52,406 bases of DNA from Vibrio sp. Isolate32 (GCF_022397955.1 NZ_JAKEUQ010000011.1:1-52406), one strand, 5' to 3'. Shown: positions 1 through 9,615, numbered from the stretch's first letter. Translations and numbers: made by a program. The notes: generated by a model not told the origin, from the letters alone.

Positions 1-133
1 GCATTACTCACCCGTCCGCCGCTCGACGCCGTTATCGTCCCCCGAAGGTTCAGATAACTCGTTTCCGCTCGACTTGCATGTGTTAGGCCTGCCGCCAGCG
101 TTCAATCTGAGCCATGATCAAACTCTTCAATTT
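1..133 (-). rRNA. rrs: 16S ribosomal RNA, 5' end only (partial)
   Basis: The reverse strand starts with the classical bacterial 16S 5' end (AAATTGAAGAGTTTGATCAT, then GGCTCAG) at about position 133 and runs off the left edge, so only the first 133 nt or so of the gene are here. The usual leader elements lie upstream (boxA and two promoters). Identity is certain; the mature 5' end is set by analogy with E. coli. Confidence 0.97.
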
Positions 134-391
134 AAGATTTTGTCGACTCAACGAATACTGACTTCAAAACTAATATTCATTCGAAAATGAACATGTAATT
201 CTAAAGCTATTACCCCTCTCTTCTTAAATAAATAAGAACAGAATGATAATGAATTGACTGTGCCGATAATAAATTATCGATTGGTCACTCAGTTCATTGA
301 AATCATTTTGTTACCGAAGTAACTGTCATTACCTAAGTAATAACGTTTTGATATTCATCAACGAGTGCCCACACAGATTGATAGGTTTAAA

Positions 392-403
392 TTGTTAAAG
401 AGC
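392..403 (-). promoter_or_regulatory. rrn leader boxA antitermination site
   Basis: The reverse strand reads GCTCTTTAACAA, matching the boxA element of rRNA leaders (consensus TGCTCTTTAACA), which loads the NusB/NusE antitermination complex on rRNA transcripts. It sits about 260 nt upstream of the 16S 5' end, as expected for the leader. Confidence 0.85.
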
Positions 404-444
404 TTCTCTTCATTGTGACTTGCGTCACTTCGTAAGAGGCGGCT

Positions 445-472
445 ATTCTAGCGACTTAATTCTCAGTGTCAA
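445..472 (-). promoter_or_regulatory. rRNA operon promoter, proximal (P2-like)
   Basis: The reverse strand has TTGACA (467-472), a 16-nt spacer and TAGAAT (445-450), a good sigma-70 promoter directed towards the 16S gene, about 310 nt upstream of its 5' end. Seen in the sequence; activity is inferred. Confidence 0.7.
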
Positions 473-594
473 ACACTTATTTGGAATTAATTTCTACTTT
501 CTAAAAGCAGGAGTAAATTATCACTCAAAACTAGTTACCTTTACTAATATTCTTCGCTGAAGCCTTATGGCGTCTGCCGTATCAGTGAGGCGGC

Positions 595-622
595 ATTATA
601 GAGATGTTTATCACATTGGCAA
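595..622 (-). promoter_or_regulatory. rRNA operon promoter, distal (P1-like)
   Basis: The reverse strand has TTGCCA (617-622), a 16-nt spacer and TATAAT (595-600), followed by a GC-rich discriminator (GCCGCC), the pattern of stringently controlled rrn P1 promoters. An A/T-rich stretch lies further upstream (about 625-720), as an UP element would. The 134-808 interval otherwise holds only leader sequence and the cysH terminator. Confidence 0.65.
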
Positions 623-766
623 GTGTTTATTAAAGAAAAATGCAAAAATAACGGTTACATGACGAATAAACACTCAAAGCTTTATTTATGCAACTTTAAC
701 TACAAATTAACTACACAATAACCACAGACTTACCCACAACCGTTATGATTTCATCCCCTAGAAACT

Positions 767-797
767 AAAAAAAGCTGCCTTGCAGCAGCCTTTTAAA
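767..797 (-). terminator. Rho-independent terminator after cysH
   Basis: On the reverse strand, inverted repeat GCTGC/GCAGC followed by a run of seven T. It lies 12 nt past the cysH stop and closes the cysJIH operon before the rrn promoters. Confidence 0.75.
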
Positions 798-808
798 TAG
801 CAATGAGT

Positions 809-1585
809 CTAAATCCCAGAACCATATTGCTCTCCATCATCTTCATGGAGACCACATTCGCGTTTCAGACCATTAAAGCGGGTTTCTTCTTCCGTCATAC
901 CCGGCTCCCACTTCTTAGTCGTGTGTGTATCTCCAACAGAAAGGTAACCCTGCTCTCGAAGCGGATGATAACTGAGCTCATGCTTTTCTAGATAATAGTG
1001 GACATCTTTATTCGTCCAATCGATTACCGGCAAGAATTTAAACACACCATTTTGAATAGATAAAATTGGCAGGTTTGCGCGCGATTGAGATTGTTCTCTT
1101 CTTAAACCGGAAAACCATGTACCAGCCTCGAGCTCATCCAGTGCTCTTCTCATCGGTTCCACTTTATTAAGCTTGTTGTACTTCTCTATGCCTTCTATAC
1201 CCTGATCCCAAAGTTTGCCATATTGCGCTTCTTGCCAATTAGGGCTCTGTTGTGCGCGAAAGACTTGAAGGTTTAGAGTCAGCCTCTGGCTTAACTCATC
1301 TATAAATCGATAGGTTTCAGGGAATAGATAACCGGTGTCCGTCAGGATAACCGGAATGTCTGGTTTCGCTTGAGTCACTAGGTGCAACATCAATGCTGCT
1401 TGGATTCCGAAACTAGAAGACACAACATGTGTCCCTTCTAAATTGTCTAGAGCCCACTTTACTCTTTCTAATGCGGTTAGCTGCTCTAACTCAACATTGA
1501 TTTGCCCAAGACGAAGTATTTGCTCCGTCTTAGTCAATGCAAGTAGTTCTGCTAACTTCAGCTTTGAAGCGACAGAATTATGCAT
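809..1585 (-). CDS. cysH: Phosphoadenosine phosphosulfate (PAPS) reductase
   Basis: Reduces PAPS to sulfite using thioredoxin or glutaredoxin, the step before CysJI in cytoplasmic assimilatory sulfate reduction. The 258-residue protein has the PAPS-reductase fold: [13 protein letters not shown] near residue 55 (PP-loop-like nucleotide site), [14 protein letters not shown] near 82, and the catalytic C-terminal ECGLH motif near residue 243, with the single cysteine expected for the PAPS rather than the APS class. Its start overlaps the end of cysI by 8 nt, so it is the last gene of a cysJ-cysI-cysH operon. Length matches the family (E. coli 244). Confidence 0.96.
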   Translation of the reverse strand: MHNSVASKLKLAELLALTKTEQILRLGQINVELEQLTALERVKWALDNLEGTHVVSSSFGIQAALMLHLVTQAKPDIPVILTDTGYLFPETYRFIDELSQRLTLNLQVFRAQQSPNWQEAQYGKLWDQGIEGIEKYNKLNKVEPMRRALDELEAGTWFSGLRREQSQSRANLPILSIQNGVFKFLPVIDWTNKDVHYYLEKHELSYHPLREQGYLSVGDTHTTKKWEPGMTEEETRFNGLKRECGLHEDDGEQYGSGI

Positions 1586-3305
1586 GCAGATCCCTCTTTG
1601 AAATGATCACCTCTTCGATGATGCCGGCTCGGATAGTGAAATCACCAAACCCTTCATTACCTAGTCGTTCTGTAGCCCAGCGTCCCACCAGCGAATCAAT
1701 CTCTTCTAAGATCTGAGCTGATGTGATGTTCTCTTTATACATCTTAGGAATACGAGTACCGGCTTTATTGCCACCTAAGTGCATATTGTAACGGCCTGGT
1801 GCTTTACCCACTAAACCAAGTTCAGCCAACATCGCACGACCACAACCATTCGGACAGCCAGTGATACGAAGGATGATGTTGTCGTCTTCAGGTAAACCGT
1901 GTTTCTTAAGAATGCCTTCAACATCCGTCACAAACTCAGGTAGAAAACGTTCGGCTTCTGCCATTGCTAGAGGACATGTTGGGAAAGCCACACACGCCAT
2001 TGAGTTTTTGCGTTGCTCTGAAACAGCATCATCCATCAAGCCATATTGACGAGCAAGCTTTTCTATTTTTGCTTTTTGGCTCTTAGGTACGCCTGCAACA
2101 ATTAAGTTTTGATTTGCAGTCATACGGAAATCGCCTTTATGGATCTTAGCAATTTCTGCAACACCGGTTTTCAATGCTTTACCTGGGAAATCAAGCAAAC
2201 GACCATTTTCAATAAACAGCGCTAAGTGATGCTTACCATCTATGCCTTCAACCCAACCGATACGGTCACCACGCTCCGTGAATTCATAAGGACGACTTTC
2301 CGAGAACTTAACACCCGCACGCTTTTCAACTTCCGCTTTGAATACATCAATACCTACACGGTCTAGTGTATACTTAGTTTTTGCATTCTTACGGTTTGAA
2401 CGGTTACCCCAATCACGTTGCGTGGTAACAACCGCTGCTGCAACATCTAACGTGTTCTCAAGTGACACAAAACCAAAATCGTCAGCTTTACGAGCATAAG
2501 TAGAAGTATCACCATGTGTCATTGCTAAGCCGCCACCGACTAACACGTTAAAGCCCACCAGCTTTCCATCTTCAGCAATAGCAACAAAGTTAAGATCATT
2601 AGCGTGAACGTCGACGTCATTTTGTGGTGGAATCACAACTGTTGTCTTGAATTTACGCGGTAGATAATTATTACCTAAAATTGGCTCATCATCGGTTGTT
2701 TCTAATTTCTCGCCATCAAGCCAAATCTCAGCGTAAGCACGAGTTTTAGGGAGTAGATGTTCACTGATCTTCTTCGCCCATTCATAGGCTTCTTGGTGAA
2801 GTTCAGATTCTACTGGGTTTGTGGTACACAAAACGTTTCGGTTTACGTCACCCGCAGTAGCAATTGAGTCAATACCGATGCTATTTAGCGTTTGGTGCAT
2901 CAGCTTGATATTTGGCTTTAACACACCGTGAAACTGAAACGTTTGACGAGTCGTTAAACGGATTGAACCATAAGACGTACTTTCATCGGCAAACTTATCT
3001 ATTGCTAGCCACTGCTTAGGAGTAATGATGCCACCAGGCATACGCGCACGAAGCATGACGTTATGTAAAGGCTCGAGCTTTTGCTTGGCACGTTCATTAC
3101 GAATATCACGATCATCTTGTTGGTACATGCCGTGGAAACGAATCAACTGAAAGTTATCAGCAGTAAAGCCACCAGTGATACGATCTTGGAGATCTTGTTC
3201 AATCGTACCGCGCAGATTATTACTTTCACGCTTCAGACGCTCATTGTCAGCCAAAGGTCCAAGCACTTGACCTAGCACTTCTTGCTCTATTACTTGCTTG
3301 CTCAT
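1578..3305 (-). CDS. cysI: Sulfite reductase hemoprotein beta subunit
   Basis: Siroheme/[4Fe-4S] subunit of NADPH sulfite reductase, reducing sulfite to sulfide with six electrons delivered by CysJ. At 575 residues it is close to E. coli CysI (570). Cluster and siroheme ligands are visible as two cysteine motifs in the C-terminal half: a C-x5-C motif ([16 protein letters not shown], near residue 440) and TGCPNGCGR near 483. The start codon shares one base with the cysJ stop and the 3' end overlaps cysH by 8 nt, so the three genes are translationally coupled. Confidence 0.97.
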   Translation of the reverse strand: MSKQVIEQEVLGQVLGPLADNERLKRESNNLRGTIEQDLQDRITGGFTADNFQLIRFHGMYQQDDRDIRNERAKQKLEPLHNVMLRARMPGGIITPKQWLAIDKFADESTSYGSIRLTTRQTFQFHGVLKPNIKLMHQTLNSIGIDSIATAGDVNRNVLCTTNPVESELHQEAYEWAKKISEHLLPKTRAYAEIWLDGEKLETTDDEPILGNNYLPRKFKTTVVIPPQNDVDVHANDLNFVAIAEDGKLVGFNVLVGGGLAMTHGDTSTYARKADDFGFVSLENTLDVAAAVVTTQRDWGNRSNRKNAKTKYTLDRVGIDVFKAEVEKRAGVKFSESRPYEFTERGDRIGWVEGIDGKHHLALFIENGRLLDFPGKALKTGVAEIAKIHKGDFRMTANQNLIVAGVPKSQKAKIEKLARQYGLMDDAVSEQRKNSMACVAFPTCPLAMAEAERFLPEFVTDVEGILKKHGLPEDDNIILRITGCPNGCGRAMLAELGLVGKAPGRYNMHLGGNKAGTRIPKMYKENITSAQILEEIDSLVGRWATERLGNEGFGDFTIRAGIIEEVIISKRDLHA

Positions 3306-5170
3306 TAGTACACATCCCTTTGGTAACGTTTCGCTTTACGTAAATCATTAATATATTGTTCAGCTTGTTCGCGACTTTGATTGCCCTGCTTTTCAGCAAT
3401 CGTAACTAGTGCTTCATGTACGTCTTTCGCCATTCGAGTCGCATCACCACACACATAGAAGTACGCACCTTCTTGTAGCCATTGCCATACTTGCTCCGCC
3501 TGCTCTATTAAGCGGTCTTGCACATACACTTTCTCTTTTTGGTCGCGACTAAAGGCAACATCTAGCTTGGTTAGCGCACCAGATTTGAGGTACTTCTGCC
3601 ACTCAACTTGGTATAGGAAGTCTTGAGTAAAGGTACGGTCGCCAAAGAACAGCCAGCTCTTACCTTGAGCATCGTTGTTTTCACGCTCTTGAACAAAGCT
3701 GCGGAATGGTGCGATACCAGTACCCGGGCCGACCATAATGATTGGAGTATTGTCGTCTTGTGGTAGCTTGAAGTTATTATTGTTCTCGACGAACACCTTC
3801 ACTTCACCACCTTCCTCTAAACGCTGAGCTAGAAAACTTGATGCTCCACCTAAACGAGACTCTTCACCTTTTTGGTATTCAACCAAGCCAACTGTTAGGT
3901 GAACTTCTTCATCCACTTCAGCTTGGCTCGATGCGATTGAGTAAAGGCGAGGTGTAAGCTTACGCAACAGACCTAGAAGCTCATCAGCCGATAGTTTAGT
4001 TTTCTTCTCAGCTAATACATCAACAATTTGTGTGTTGCCCGCGTATTCACGAAGCTTGTCTTTATCTTCTACCAGCTTTAACAGTTTCTTACTGCTAGAT
4101 AGCTCAGCAAACTTAGCGACAAGTTGAGGGTTTGAAGCCGTGATTTCAAACTTGCTCACTAAAGCACTATGAATAGAGAGGTTTTCACCATCAACATCTA
4201 CGCTCTCAATACCAGATAGCCCAACCTTGGCAAGAATCTGATTCGCCAATTCTGAACTGTTTTCATACCACACACCCAGTGCGTCACCCGGTTGATAAGT
4301 AATACCCGACTCATCAAGATCGATCTCGATATGACGAACATCTTTACCCGAATCACGACCAGTGATCTTTTGGCTCGTCAATAGTGTCGCTGTATATGGA
4401 TTTTGTTTGGTGTATTGCGAATGACCGGCAGCCGCTTGACCCACTGGTAATTGAACCACATCGGCTTCAGTACCTGTCGATAGCGCCTCTTTTACTTGCT
4501 CTAATGCTTTAGCACGCCATTCGGTTGCTGACTCTTCATAATCAACATCACAATCAAGACGATCGACAAACGATTTAGCACCAAGCTTAGCGAGGAAGTT
4601 ATCGAAATCTTTAGCTGTTTGGCAGAAAAATTCATAGCTAGAGTCACCTAAACCAATTACACCGTATTGTAGATTCGGTAATTTTGGCGCTTTCTTCGAT
4701 TGAAGAAATTCATGTAACTCAATAGCGTTATCAGGGGCTTCACCCTCACCATTGGTTGAAGCGACGAAAATGACGTGTGTCTCTTTAGCTAGATTCTTAC
4801 CCTTATAATCACTCGCATCAAAAAGCTCGACCGTGATTCCTAAGGCTTTAGCTTCTGCCTCCAGCGACTCAGCAACACCTTTAGCATTACCTGTCTGAGA
4901 AGCGAAGATAATGCTGAGCTTGCCAGCAGGTTTTGCAGCAACTGCCGCAGCAGCTTGAGTAATCGGTGCAGCAGCGCCCACAGGTTGAGCTTGGCTCACA
5001 CCCCATAGATAACCACTGACCCATGCCAGTTGCTGTGAGGACAGTTCAGAAACAGTTTGCTGAAGATGACCCAATTGTTGGTCATTAAGTGGGGCTGCTA
5101 GCCCAGGTAACTCGTTAGCCCCAGACTGTGCATTATTATTTTGTGAAGACTCTTTCTTATTTAAAGACAT
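3305..5170 (-). CDS. cysJ: Sulfite reductase flavoprotein alpha subunit
   Basis: NADPH-dependent diflavin reductase that feeds electrons to CysI. Domains in order: N-terminal FMN-binding flavodoxin ([12 protein letters not shown]), FAD-binding region with RLYSIASS, and the NADP-binding end with [17 protein letters not shown] place the start at 5170 (MSLNKKES, 621 residues) because an AGGGA ribosome site lies about 10 nt upstream; an in-frame ATG seven codons earlier (5191) is possible but lacks a good site. First gene of the cysJIH operon; the promoter should lie in 5171-5293, where I see no clear hexamers or CysB site. Confidence 0.95.
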   Translation of the reverse strand: MSLNKKESSQNNNAQSGANELPGLAAPLNDQQLGHLQQTVSELSSQQLAWVSGYLWGVSQAQPVGAAAPITQAAAAVAAKPAGKLSIIFASQTGNAKGVAESLEAEAKALGITVELFDASDYKGKNLAKETHVIFVASTNGEGEAPDNAIELHEFLQSKKAPKLPNLQYGVIGLGDSSYEFFCQTAKDFDNFLAKLGAKSFVDRLDCDVDYEESATEWRAKALEQVKEALSTGTEADVVQLPVGQAAAGHSQYTKQNPYTATLLTSQKITGRDSGKDVRHIEIDLDESGITYQPGDALGVWYENSSELANQILAKVGLSGIESVDVDGENLSIHSALVSKFEITASNPQLVAKFAELSSSKKLLKLVEDKDKLREYAGNTQIVDVLAEKKTKLSADELLGLLRKLTPRLYSIASSQAEVDEEVHLTVGLVEYQKGEESRLGGASSFLAQRLEEGGEVKVFVENNNNFKLPQDDNTPIIMVGPGTGIAPFRSFVQERENNDAQGKSWLFFGDRTFTQDFLYQVEWQKYLKSGALTKLDVAFSRDQKEKVYVQDRLIEQAEQVWQWLQEGAYFYVCGDATRMAKDVHEALVTIAEKQGNQSREQAEQYINDLRKAKRYQRDVY

Positions 5171-5293
5171 GGTCACGACATCCCTAATCATTGCGTGACG
5201 ATAGATTACCCACTCCCTTTAATAACAAGAAAGAATAGAAAAGTATGTTTTATAACTTTTTGGAAGTAAAAGCCGATTGAAACGCAAAATGAC

Positions 5294-5524
5294 TTATTGG
5301 TTTTCAATGCGTACTTGCTTAAAGCCAACGGCCATTGCCGACTTAGATGCTAGATCTAAATCCGCGTAATGACACTCTTCACCATGAACATCAGTAAGCG
5401 GAACAAAGCCACCTCCCATATGGCGAAACTCCACAACCCAAGCCCCTTCTTGGATTGAGGGCTCTATGATCGCTTCAACTAACAGATTTTCTCTATATAA
5501 ATTTCGTAATTCATTGAGTGTCAT
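5294..5524 (-). CDS. Small conserved hypothetical protein
   Basis: A 76-residue soluble protein rich in acidic residues with no signal peptide or membrane segment. It contains an alternating hydrophobic stretch (WVVEFRHMGGGFVPLTD) that looks like a two-strand beta hairpin, with a helical N-terminus. I do not recognise a named family. It is preceded by a modest ribosome site and lies alone between cysJ and an outer-membrane protein gene, in the same direction as cysJ. It could be co-transcribed with cysJIH (103-nt gap, no terminator seen), which would tie it to sulfur metabolism, but that is only a guess. Confidence 0.7.
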   Translation of the reverse strand: MTLNELRNLYRENLLVEAIIEPSIQEGAWVVEFRHMGGGFVPLTDVHGEECHYADLDLASKSAMAVGFKQVRIENQ

Positions 5525-5653
5525 ACTCCATCCCTTGCTTTGACCTCACAACATAGTCCCTTATAAGAATAGACGCTAATTAGATCTCTGTATGAAGGAT
5601 GGCCGAAAGTTATGAATGTGCTAACTAATTCCAGAAAGATATAACCAATAGAT

Positions 5654-5682
5654 ATAAAAAAACGCCACTTGATAAAGTGGCG
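5654..5682 (-). terminator. Rho-independent terminator
   Basis: Perfect 7-bp stem CGCCACT/AGTGGCG with a 6-nt loop; on the reverse strand it is followed by seven T. It ends the outer-membrane protein gene at 5718-6383. Confidence 0.85.
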
Positions 5683-5717
5683 CTCTTATAATTCGTTCTA
5701 AACTTGCTTTACATTAC

Positions 5718-6383
5718 CTAAAAGCGCACTTCAGCTCCTGCGAACCAGCCGTCAACCATAACAAACTCTTTGCCTAACTCTGAAGAGAAAAACTCTTTTG
5801 AGTCTAGATCGATAACACGGTAACCACCACGCAGTGCTATCTCAGTCTCCGCTACAGGGAATCGGTACTGAACACCCGCCATCAAGTCAGTGCTCTTGAT
5901 GCCACTACTATCACCAAACTCCATCGTACCAATGATATCAAAATTAGTGTCAGGAACGTTGATCTCTGCGTTGCCATAGAAGCTCCAAGTAAACTCATCG
6001 AAGCTTGTTTGAGTGCCATTTTGAGGCTCAATGTAATTCGAGTTCGAGTACTGAGTAAACGTTACACCCGCATCGAAGTTCATCAACTTGTGCTCTAGCA
6101 GCGTGTAGTAGAATGTGTAGTCGTACTTATCAAAAGCCAAGGCATCTGTATCAACAGAAGTATAACGGAAGCTAGCATTTGGTAGCATTGGGGCATTATG
6201 CTCAAATGCGAAATACAATGAAGGTGAGTTAGAATCGTCATCTTGTCTAACTTCGTTTAGCTTTGTACTTCCCCACCACATATCGGCACCGACTTTCGCC
6301 GTGTAAGAAAACTCTTCTTCAGCAGACACTGCCGAGCTTAAAGATAGCATTCCCACTAAAGCAATTAATGGCATTTTATTCAT
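5718..6383 (-). CDS. Outer-membrane beta-barrel protein (TIGR04219-like)
   Basis: A 221-residue exported protein. The N-terminus is a typical signal peptide (MNKMPLIALVGMLSLSSAVSA, cleavage after SAVSA). The rest alternates polar and aromatic or hydrophobic residues in about eight stretches and ends in phenylalanine (AGAEVRF), the outer-membrane insertion signal. The style matches the TIGR04219 outer-membrane barrel family of marine gammaproteobacteria, of unknown function. The start at 6383 was chosen because it begins the signal peptide and has GGAGC upstream; an ATG seven codons earlier would spoil the signal peptide. A single gene with its own terminator. Confidence 0.8.
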   Translation of the reverse strand: MNKMPLIALVGMLSLSSAVSAEEEFSYTAKVGADMWWGSTKLNEVRQDDDSNSPSLYFAFEHNAPMLPNASFRYTSVDTDALAFDKYDYTFYYTLLEHKLMNFDAGVTFTQYSNSNYIEPQNGTQTSFDEFTWSFYGNAEINVPDTNFDIIGTMEFGDSSGIKSTDLMAGVQYRFPVAETEIALRGGYRVIDLDSKEFFSSELGKEFVMVDGWFAGAEVRF

Positions 6384-6518
6384 TTGAAAAAGCTCCAATT
6401 CCATATCGTAGTGCTATTTGTATGCACATTCATAGATTATTGGAGAAAATTCTACCACACATCTTAAATTCTAAAACGATAAACCACTGACGAGTAAAAA
6501 TTTAACCGCACCATGACC

Positions 6519-6740
6519 TTAGTAACGTCTCTGGTTAGAACTGTGTACAAAGTTTTTGAAAAACCACACACCAATTGCAATCACGATCAACCAAGGCAGT
6601 AACTTAAACACGACACCCATCATACCTAATACTAACATGACTAATAACGCGACTCCGGTTGCAGCCAATACCGTCATAAACGTGATACCAGTGACAAGTA
6701 GAGTTGCGACGAAAATAAGAACAAAGATTAATTCAAACAT
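6519..6740 (-). CDS. pspG: Phage shock protein G
   Basis: A 73-residue inner-membrane protein with hydrophobic segments at about residues 2-22, 25-42 and 47-62 and a basic tail ending in RRY. It resembles E. coli PspG in length, in the LLPWL motif of the last segment and in the basic tail ending in arginine and tyrosine. PspG is an effector of the Psp envelope-stress response. In E. coli pspG also lies beside dusA, so the context supports the call. A good ribosome site (AGGGAG) precedes the ATG, and a sigma-54-type promoter lies upstream (6789-6806), as expected for a PspF-controlled gene. Confidence 0.88.
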   Translation of the reverse strand: MFELIFVLIFVATLLVTGITFMTVLAATGVALLVMLVLGMMGVVFKLLPWLIVIAIGVWFFKNFVHSSNQRRY

Positions 6741-6788
6741 AATGGTCTCCCTAATGAGTTAATGACCTATCTTTCCTACTTTCTAACA

Positions 6789-6806
6789 TTGCAGCTTCCA
6801 TACCAA
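6789..6806 (-). promoter_or_regulatory. Sigma-54 promoter of pspG
   Basis: The reverse strand reads TGGTATGGAAGCTGCA, with the invariant GG and GC separated by exactly 10 nt, close to the sigma-54 consensus TGGCAC-N5-TTGCA. It is about 50 nt upstream of the pspG start. E. coli pspG is known to depend on sigma-54 and PspF. The PspF site itself was not located. Confidence 0.65.
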
Positions 6807-6843
6807 GTATACCAACTCAACAAAGTCCTTATTTATCAGACAA

Positions 6844-6875
6844 ATAAAAAGCCACACATCTTCATGCGTGGCTTT
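6844..6875 (-). terminator. Rho-independent terminator after dusA
   Basis: Reverse strand AAGCCACGCA..TGTGTGGCTT stem followed by TTTTTATTTG. It separates dusA from the independently promoted pspG. Confidence 0.85.
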
Positions 6876-6952
6876 GGGGAAACTTAATGGTGGTAAATTT
6901 AGCCTCTAATGGCGAATTTAACCTTAACTTAGACTCTTCACCTTGAGAGAGG

Positions 6953-7957
6953 CTATACGTTCAGCTCTTTAGGGATCTTAGCCAATGCTGTTTGCATCAC
7001 TTCGATACCTGCACCTTTCTTATGCGCGTTTTCACTGATGTAGCGACGCCATTGCCTTGCACCTGGCATACTTTGGAACAAACCAAGCATATGACGAGAG
7101 ATGTGGCCTAAGCTCGCGCCATTTGAAAGTTCACGTTCGATGTACGGGTACATCTCTTCAACAACCTGTGAGCGCTTCTTGAGTGGCGTGTCTAAACCAA
7201 AGATCTGCTGATCGACTTCAGCCAAGATAAACGGGCTATGGTAAGCCTCCCGACCGATCATCACGCCATCTAAGTGCTGTAGGTGTTCTTTAGTCTGCTC
7301 TAAGGTGGTAATGCCGCCATTCACGGCAATTACTAAGTCAGAAAAATCTTTCTTCACTTGGTAAGCACGTGTGTAGTCTAACGGTGGGATCTCACGGTTC
7401 TCTTTCGGGCTCAAGCCACTCAGCCAAGCTTTACGCGCATGGATAGTAAATTGCTCACAGCCGCCTTTCTCTGAAACCGTTGAGATAAACTTAGTTAGGA
7501 ACTCGTATGAATCCTGCTCATCGATGCCAATACGCGTTTTTACTGTGATAGGAATATCGGTCACTTCTTTCATCGCTGACACACAATCCGCCACCAGCTC
7601 AGGCTCAGCCATTAGACAGGCACCAAAGCGACCATTTTGAACACGATCAGATGGGCAACCTACGTTAAGGTTCACTTCATCATAACCACGTTCAGCAGCT
7701 AACTTCGCACATTCCGCCAAATCAACTGGGTTTGAACCACCAAGTTGAAGAGCCAGTGGGTGCTCTTGCTCGCTGTACTCTAGGAAGTCACCTTTACCAT
7801 GCAGTATTGCGCCTGTCGTTACCATTTCCGTATATAGAAGAGTCTGCTGAGAAAGCAAACGATGAAAGTAACGACAGTGGCGGTCAGTCCAATCGAGCAT
7901 GGGTGCAACAGAAAGTCGGTTACTAGCGTATTTACTGGTTTTATTAGTGTTTGTCAT
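6953..7957 (-). CDS. dusA: tRNA-dihydrouridine(20/20a) synthase, 5' end supplied by prophage
   Basis: FMN- and NADPH-dependent enzyme that reduces U20/U20a in the D-loop of tRNA. The 334-residue protein has the Dus signatures [14 protein letters not shown] (residues 18-31), the catalytic-cysteine motif [14 protein letters not shown] (Cys101), and [15 protein letters not shown]. It aligns well with E. coli DusA. A prophage is inserted in its 5' end: the attachment core at 7888-7899 falls in the codons for M20-D22-W23, so roughly residues 1-19 and the promoter come from phage DNA, while the rest is chromosomal. The reading frame is kept. The displaced native start survives at 22171-22224. An SOS box sits 18 nt upstream of the ATG, so dusA expression may now be damage-responsive. 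Confidence 0.97.
   Translation of the reverse strand: MTNTNKTSKYASNRLSVAPMLDWTDRHCRYFHRLLSQQTLLYTEMVTTGAILHGKGDFLEYSEQEHPLALQLGGSNPVDLAECAKLAAERGYDEVNLNVGCPSDRVQNGRFGACLMAEPELVADCVSAMKEVTDIPITVKTRIGIDEQDSYEFLTKFISTVSEKGGCEQFTIHARKAWLSGLSPKENREIPPLDYTRAYQVKKDFSDLVIAVNGGITTLEQTKEHLQHLDGVMIGREAYHSPFILAEVDQQIFGLDTPLKKRSQVVEEMYPYIERELSNGASLGHISRHMLGLFQSMPGARQWRRYISENAHKKGAGIEVMQTALAKIPKELNV
7888..7899. repeat. Left attachment core (attL) inside dusA
   Basis: TCCAATCGAGCA, identical to 22179-22190. Extending four bases to the left gives TCAG here and TCAA on the right, so 15 of 16 bases match. To the right the copies diverge but still align as dusA coding sequence. Confidence 0.85.
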
Positions 7958-7974
7958 GATTCAGTCTCAATTAA

Positions 7975-7994
7975 TACTGTACAAACATACAGTG
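7975..7994. promoter_or_regulatory. LexA (SOS) box between dusA and the integrase
   Basis: TACTGTACAAACATACAGTG fits the LexA consensus CTGT-N8-ACAG, here with an A/T-rich centre and flanking TA. It lies 18 nt upstream of the dusA start (minus) and 67 nt upstream of the integrase start (plus). Possible -10 elements on both sides (TAGAAT at about 8002 on plus, a TATTAAT-like one on minus) would be covered or neighboured by LexA. SOS control is inferred from the motif. Confidence 0.75.
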
Positions 7995-8027
7995 AATTAC
8001 CTAGAATTAAACGGAATTACTTCCTGT

Positions 8028-8047
8028 AGTACCCCTCAAGTACCCCT
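8028..8047 (+). repeat. AGTACCCCT repeats upstream of the integrase (possible arm or operator sites)
   Basis: Two overlapping direct copies of AGTACCCCT (8028-8036 and 8039-8047) lie just before the integrase ribosome site; the first continues as AGTACCCCTCAA, which recurs exactly at 22133-22144 by the right end. Paired repeats flanking the core at both ends are typical of integrase arm-type sites. CCTCAAG is also the complement of the CTTGAGG half-site in the repressor operator region. Confidence 0.5.
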
Positions 8048-8061
8048 TTAGGAGTTGGACA

Positions 8062-9132
8062 ATGGCAAGTTATACCATCGAGACCAGAAAGCTAAAAAGC
8101 GGTGAACCAAGGTTCAAGGTAACAATCATCGTTAAAAAGAATTCGCGCATTATACACAGGGAAAGCAAAACTCTAAAAAAGAAAGCACTCGCTAAAGCTT
8201 TCGGTAAAAAAAGGGTAGCTGAACTAGAAGCTCAAGGGGTACTCAATCAGCCAAAAACAGTCCCCCTTTCGGTACTCCTCGATTTGTTCATGGCAGAGCG
8301 TGACCTTTGGGACAATACAGGTCGAACAAAACGCTACGTTATTAAGATGCTTAGGGATTGCGACATCGCCCAAGTTGAAAGTAATCAGCTACGAACTAGC
8401 GACTTAATCGAGCACTGTAAAAACAGAAGAGGCGCAGGAGCCAAACCCGCAACGATTTATCATGATATTGCTTACCTACGTTCTGTAATGAAAAAGTCTA
8501 AGCCTGTCTTCAACATCGACACCAATCACCAAATATTTGATGAAGCCGTACCCGTTCTGATTGATATGGGATTAGTCGGTAAGAGTCAGAAACGAACACG
8601 TCGCCCTACTTCTGAAGAACTGAAACTCTTAAAACTTGGATTAGAACAACGTGAATCTTTCCGGCCAAACGGCATAACTCGAATCCCATTCACCGACATT
8701 CTTGAGTTCAGCATTCTTACTTGTATGCGAATTGGTGAAGTCTGCAAGCTGCGTTGGGAGGATCTCAACCAAGAACATAAGACGATACTCGTTAGAGATA
8801 GAAAAGACCCAAGGAAGAAAGAAGGTAATCACATGATAGTGCCGTTGCTTGGTGAATCATATGAGATCGCACTAAAACAACCAAACAAAGGCGAGCTCAT
8901 TTTCCCGTACAACTCACGTAGTGTTAGCGCAGGCTTTCAGCGAGTGAGGAACGAATTAGGAATTGAAGACTTGAGGTATCACGATTTACGGAGAGAGGGA
9001 GCAAGTAGGTTGTTTGAAAAAGGATACTCAATAGAGGAAGTTGCTCAAGTGACAGGTCACCGAAACTTGAATATTTTGTGGCAGGTTTATACACAACTAT
9101 TTCCGCATAAGCTTCACAATAAAGGGCCGTAA
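8062..9132 (+). CDS. int: Tyrosine recombinase (prophage integrase, dusA-targeting type)
   Basis: Site-specific recombinase that integrates and excises the prophage. The 356-residue protein has the full catalytic set: Arg223 in TCMRIGEVCKLRW, His307 and Arg310 in YHDLRRE, His333 in TGHRN, and the nucleophile Tyr343 in QVYTQLF. The first 60 residues look like an arm-binding domain and residues 65-150 like the SAM-like core-binding domain. A good ribosome site (TAGGAG) precedes the ATG. It faces away from dusA directly beside attL, the usual layout of dusA-integrated elements. An SOS box upstream suggests induction by DNA damage. No separate excisionase gene was identified. Confidence 0.95.
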   Translation: MASYTIETRKLKSGEPRFKVTIIVKKNSRIIHRESKTLKKKALAKAFGKKRVAELEAQGVLNQPKTVPLSVLLDLFMAERDLWDNTGRTKRYVIKMLRDCDIAQVESNQLRTSDLIEHCKNRRGAGAKPATIYHDIAYLRSVMKKSKPVFNIDTNHQIFDEAVPVLIDMGLVGKSQKRTRRPTSEELKLLKLGLEQRESFRPNGITRIPFTDILEFSILTCMRIGEVCKLRWEDLNQEHKTILVRDRKDPRKKEGNHMIVPLLGESYEIALKQPNKGELIFPYNSRSVSAGFQRVRNELGIEDLRYHDLRREGASRLFEKGYSIEEVAQVTGHRNLNILWQVYTQLFPHKLHNKGP

Positions 9133-9148
9133 AAATCGGCCCTTATTC
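9121..9148 (+). terminator. Terminator at the end of the integrase gene
   Basis: Perfect stem AAGGGCCG/CGGCCCTT (9122-9129 and 9137-9144) with a 7-nt loop, overlapping the integrase stop. The T-run is short in both directions; it lies between two convergent genes and may serve both. Confidence 0.6.
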
Positions 9149-9174
9149 AGTGATAAGCCATTGTACCCGCCTTG

Positions 9175-9615
9175 CTAGGCTGCATCCTGCTCATCAAGAG
9201 CTTTATCATTTGTCCTTTCAAAAGGGTACTTAAAGGGAGATGGATGCTCTAAGCAGGACTGGAGAATAACATGAGTCGTCACGTCTTCTCCAACCTCTAT
9301 TCGTGAATGAATAATCCCATCTGACACTTCACCTGGGTAATCTTTGTCATTACCAGTTTTGTAGTACTGAAAGCCGAAGTGGTAATGGTGTAAATTATTA
9401 GCTTCAGCATTCGCAATAAATGCTTGTTTCATCGGTGAGTAAACAAAATCACAAGCCCAACTAGGTTTATATTTTCCACGTAACTCATCGGGTGGCGTTA
9501 AACCGTTCTTAACAATAGGTTTGATGAAATGCTCCCAAACCTTATCTGAAACATCTTTCCCTAAACTAGCTAGTTCTTTTTTTGATGCTTCCGTAAACTT
9601 GATCGTGTGTTTCAT
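9175..9615 (-). CDS. Putative toxin partner of a Panacea-domain antitoxin
   Basis: A 146-residue protein I cannot assign to a named family. The N-terminal 50 residues (FTEASKKELASLG, then helices and LRGKY) are loosely reminiscent of RelE/ParE-type toxins. The middle holds a histidine- and aromatic-rich block (LHHYHFGFQYYKTG) and SDGIIHSRIE, which look like conserved active-site-type stretches. There is no signal peptide or membrane segment. Its ATG overlaps the stop of the upstream DUF4065 gene by 4 nt (ATGA), so the two are translationally coupled with the antitoxin candidate first. Panacea (DUF4065/PanA) proteins are known to neutralise many unrelated toxins encoded next to them. The toxin role is inferred from the neighbour, not from a recognised catalytic fold. 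Confidence 0.6.
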   Translation of the reverse strand: MKHTIKFTEASKKELASLGKDVSDKVWEHFIKPIVKNGLTPPDELRGKYKPSWACDFVYSPMKQAFIANAEANNLHHYHFGFQYYKTGNDKDYPGEVSDGIIHSRIEVGEDVTTHVILQSCLEHPSPFKYPFERTNDKALDEQDAA

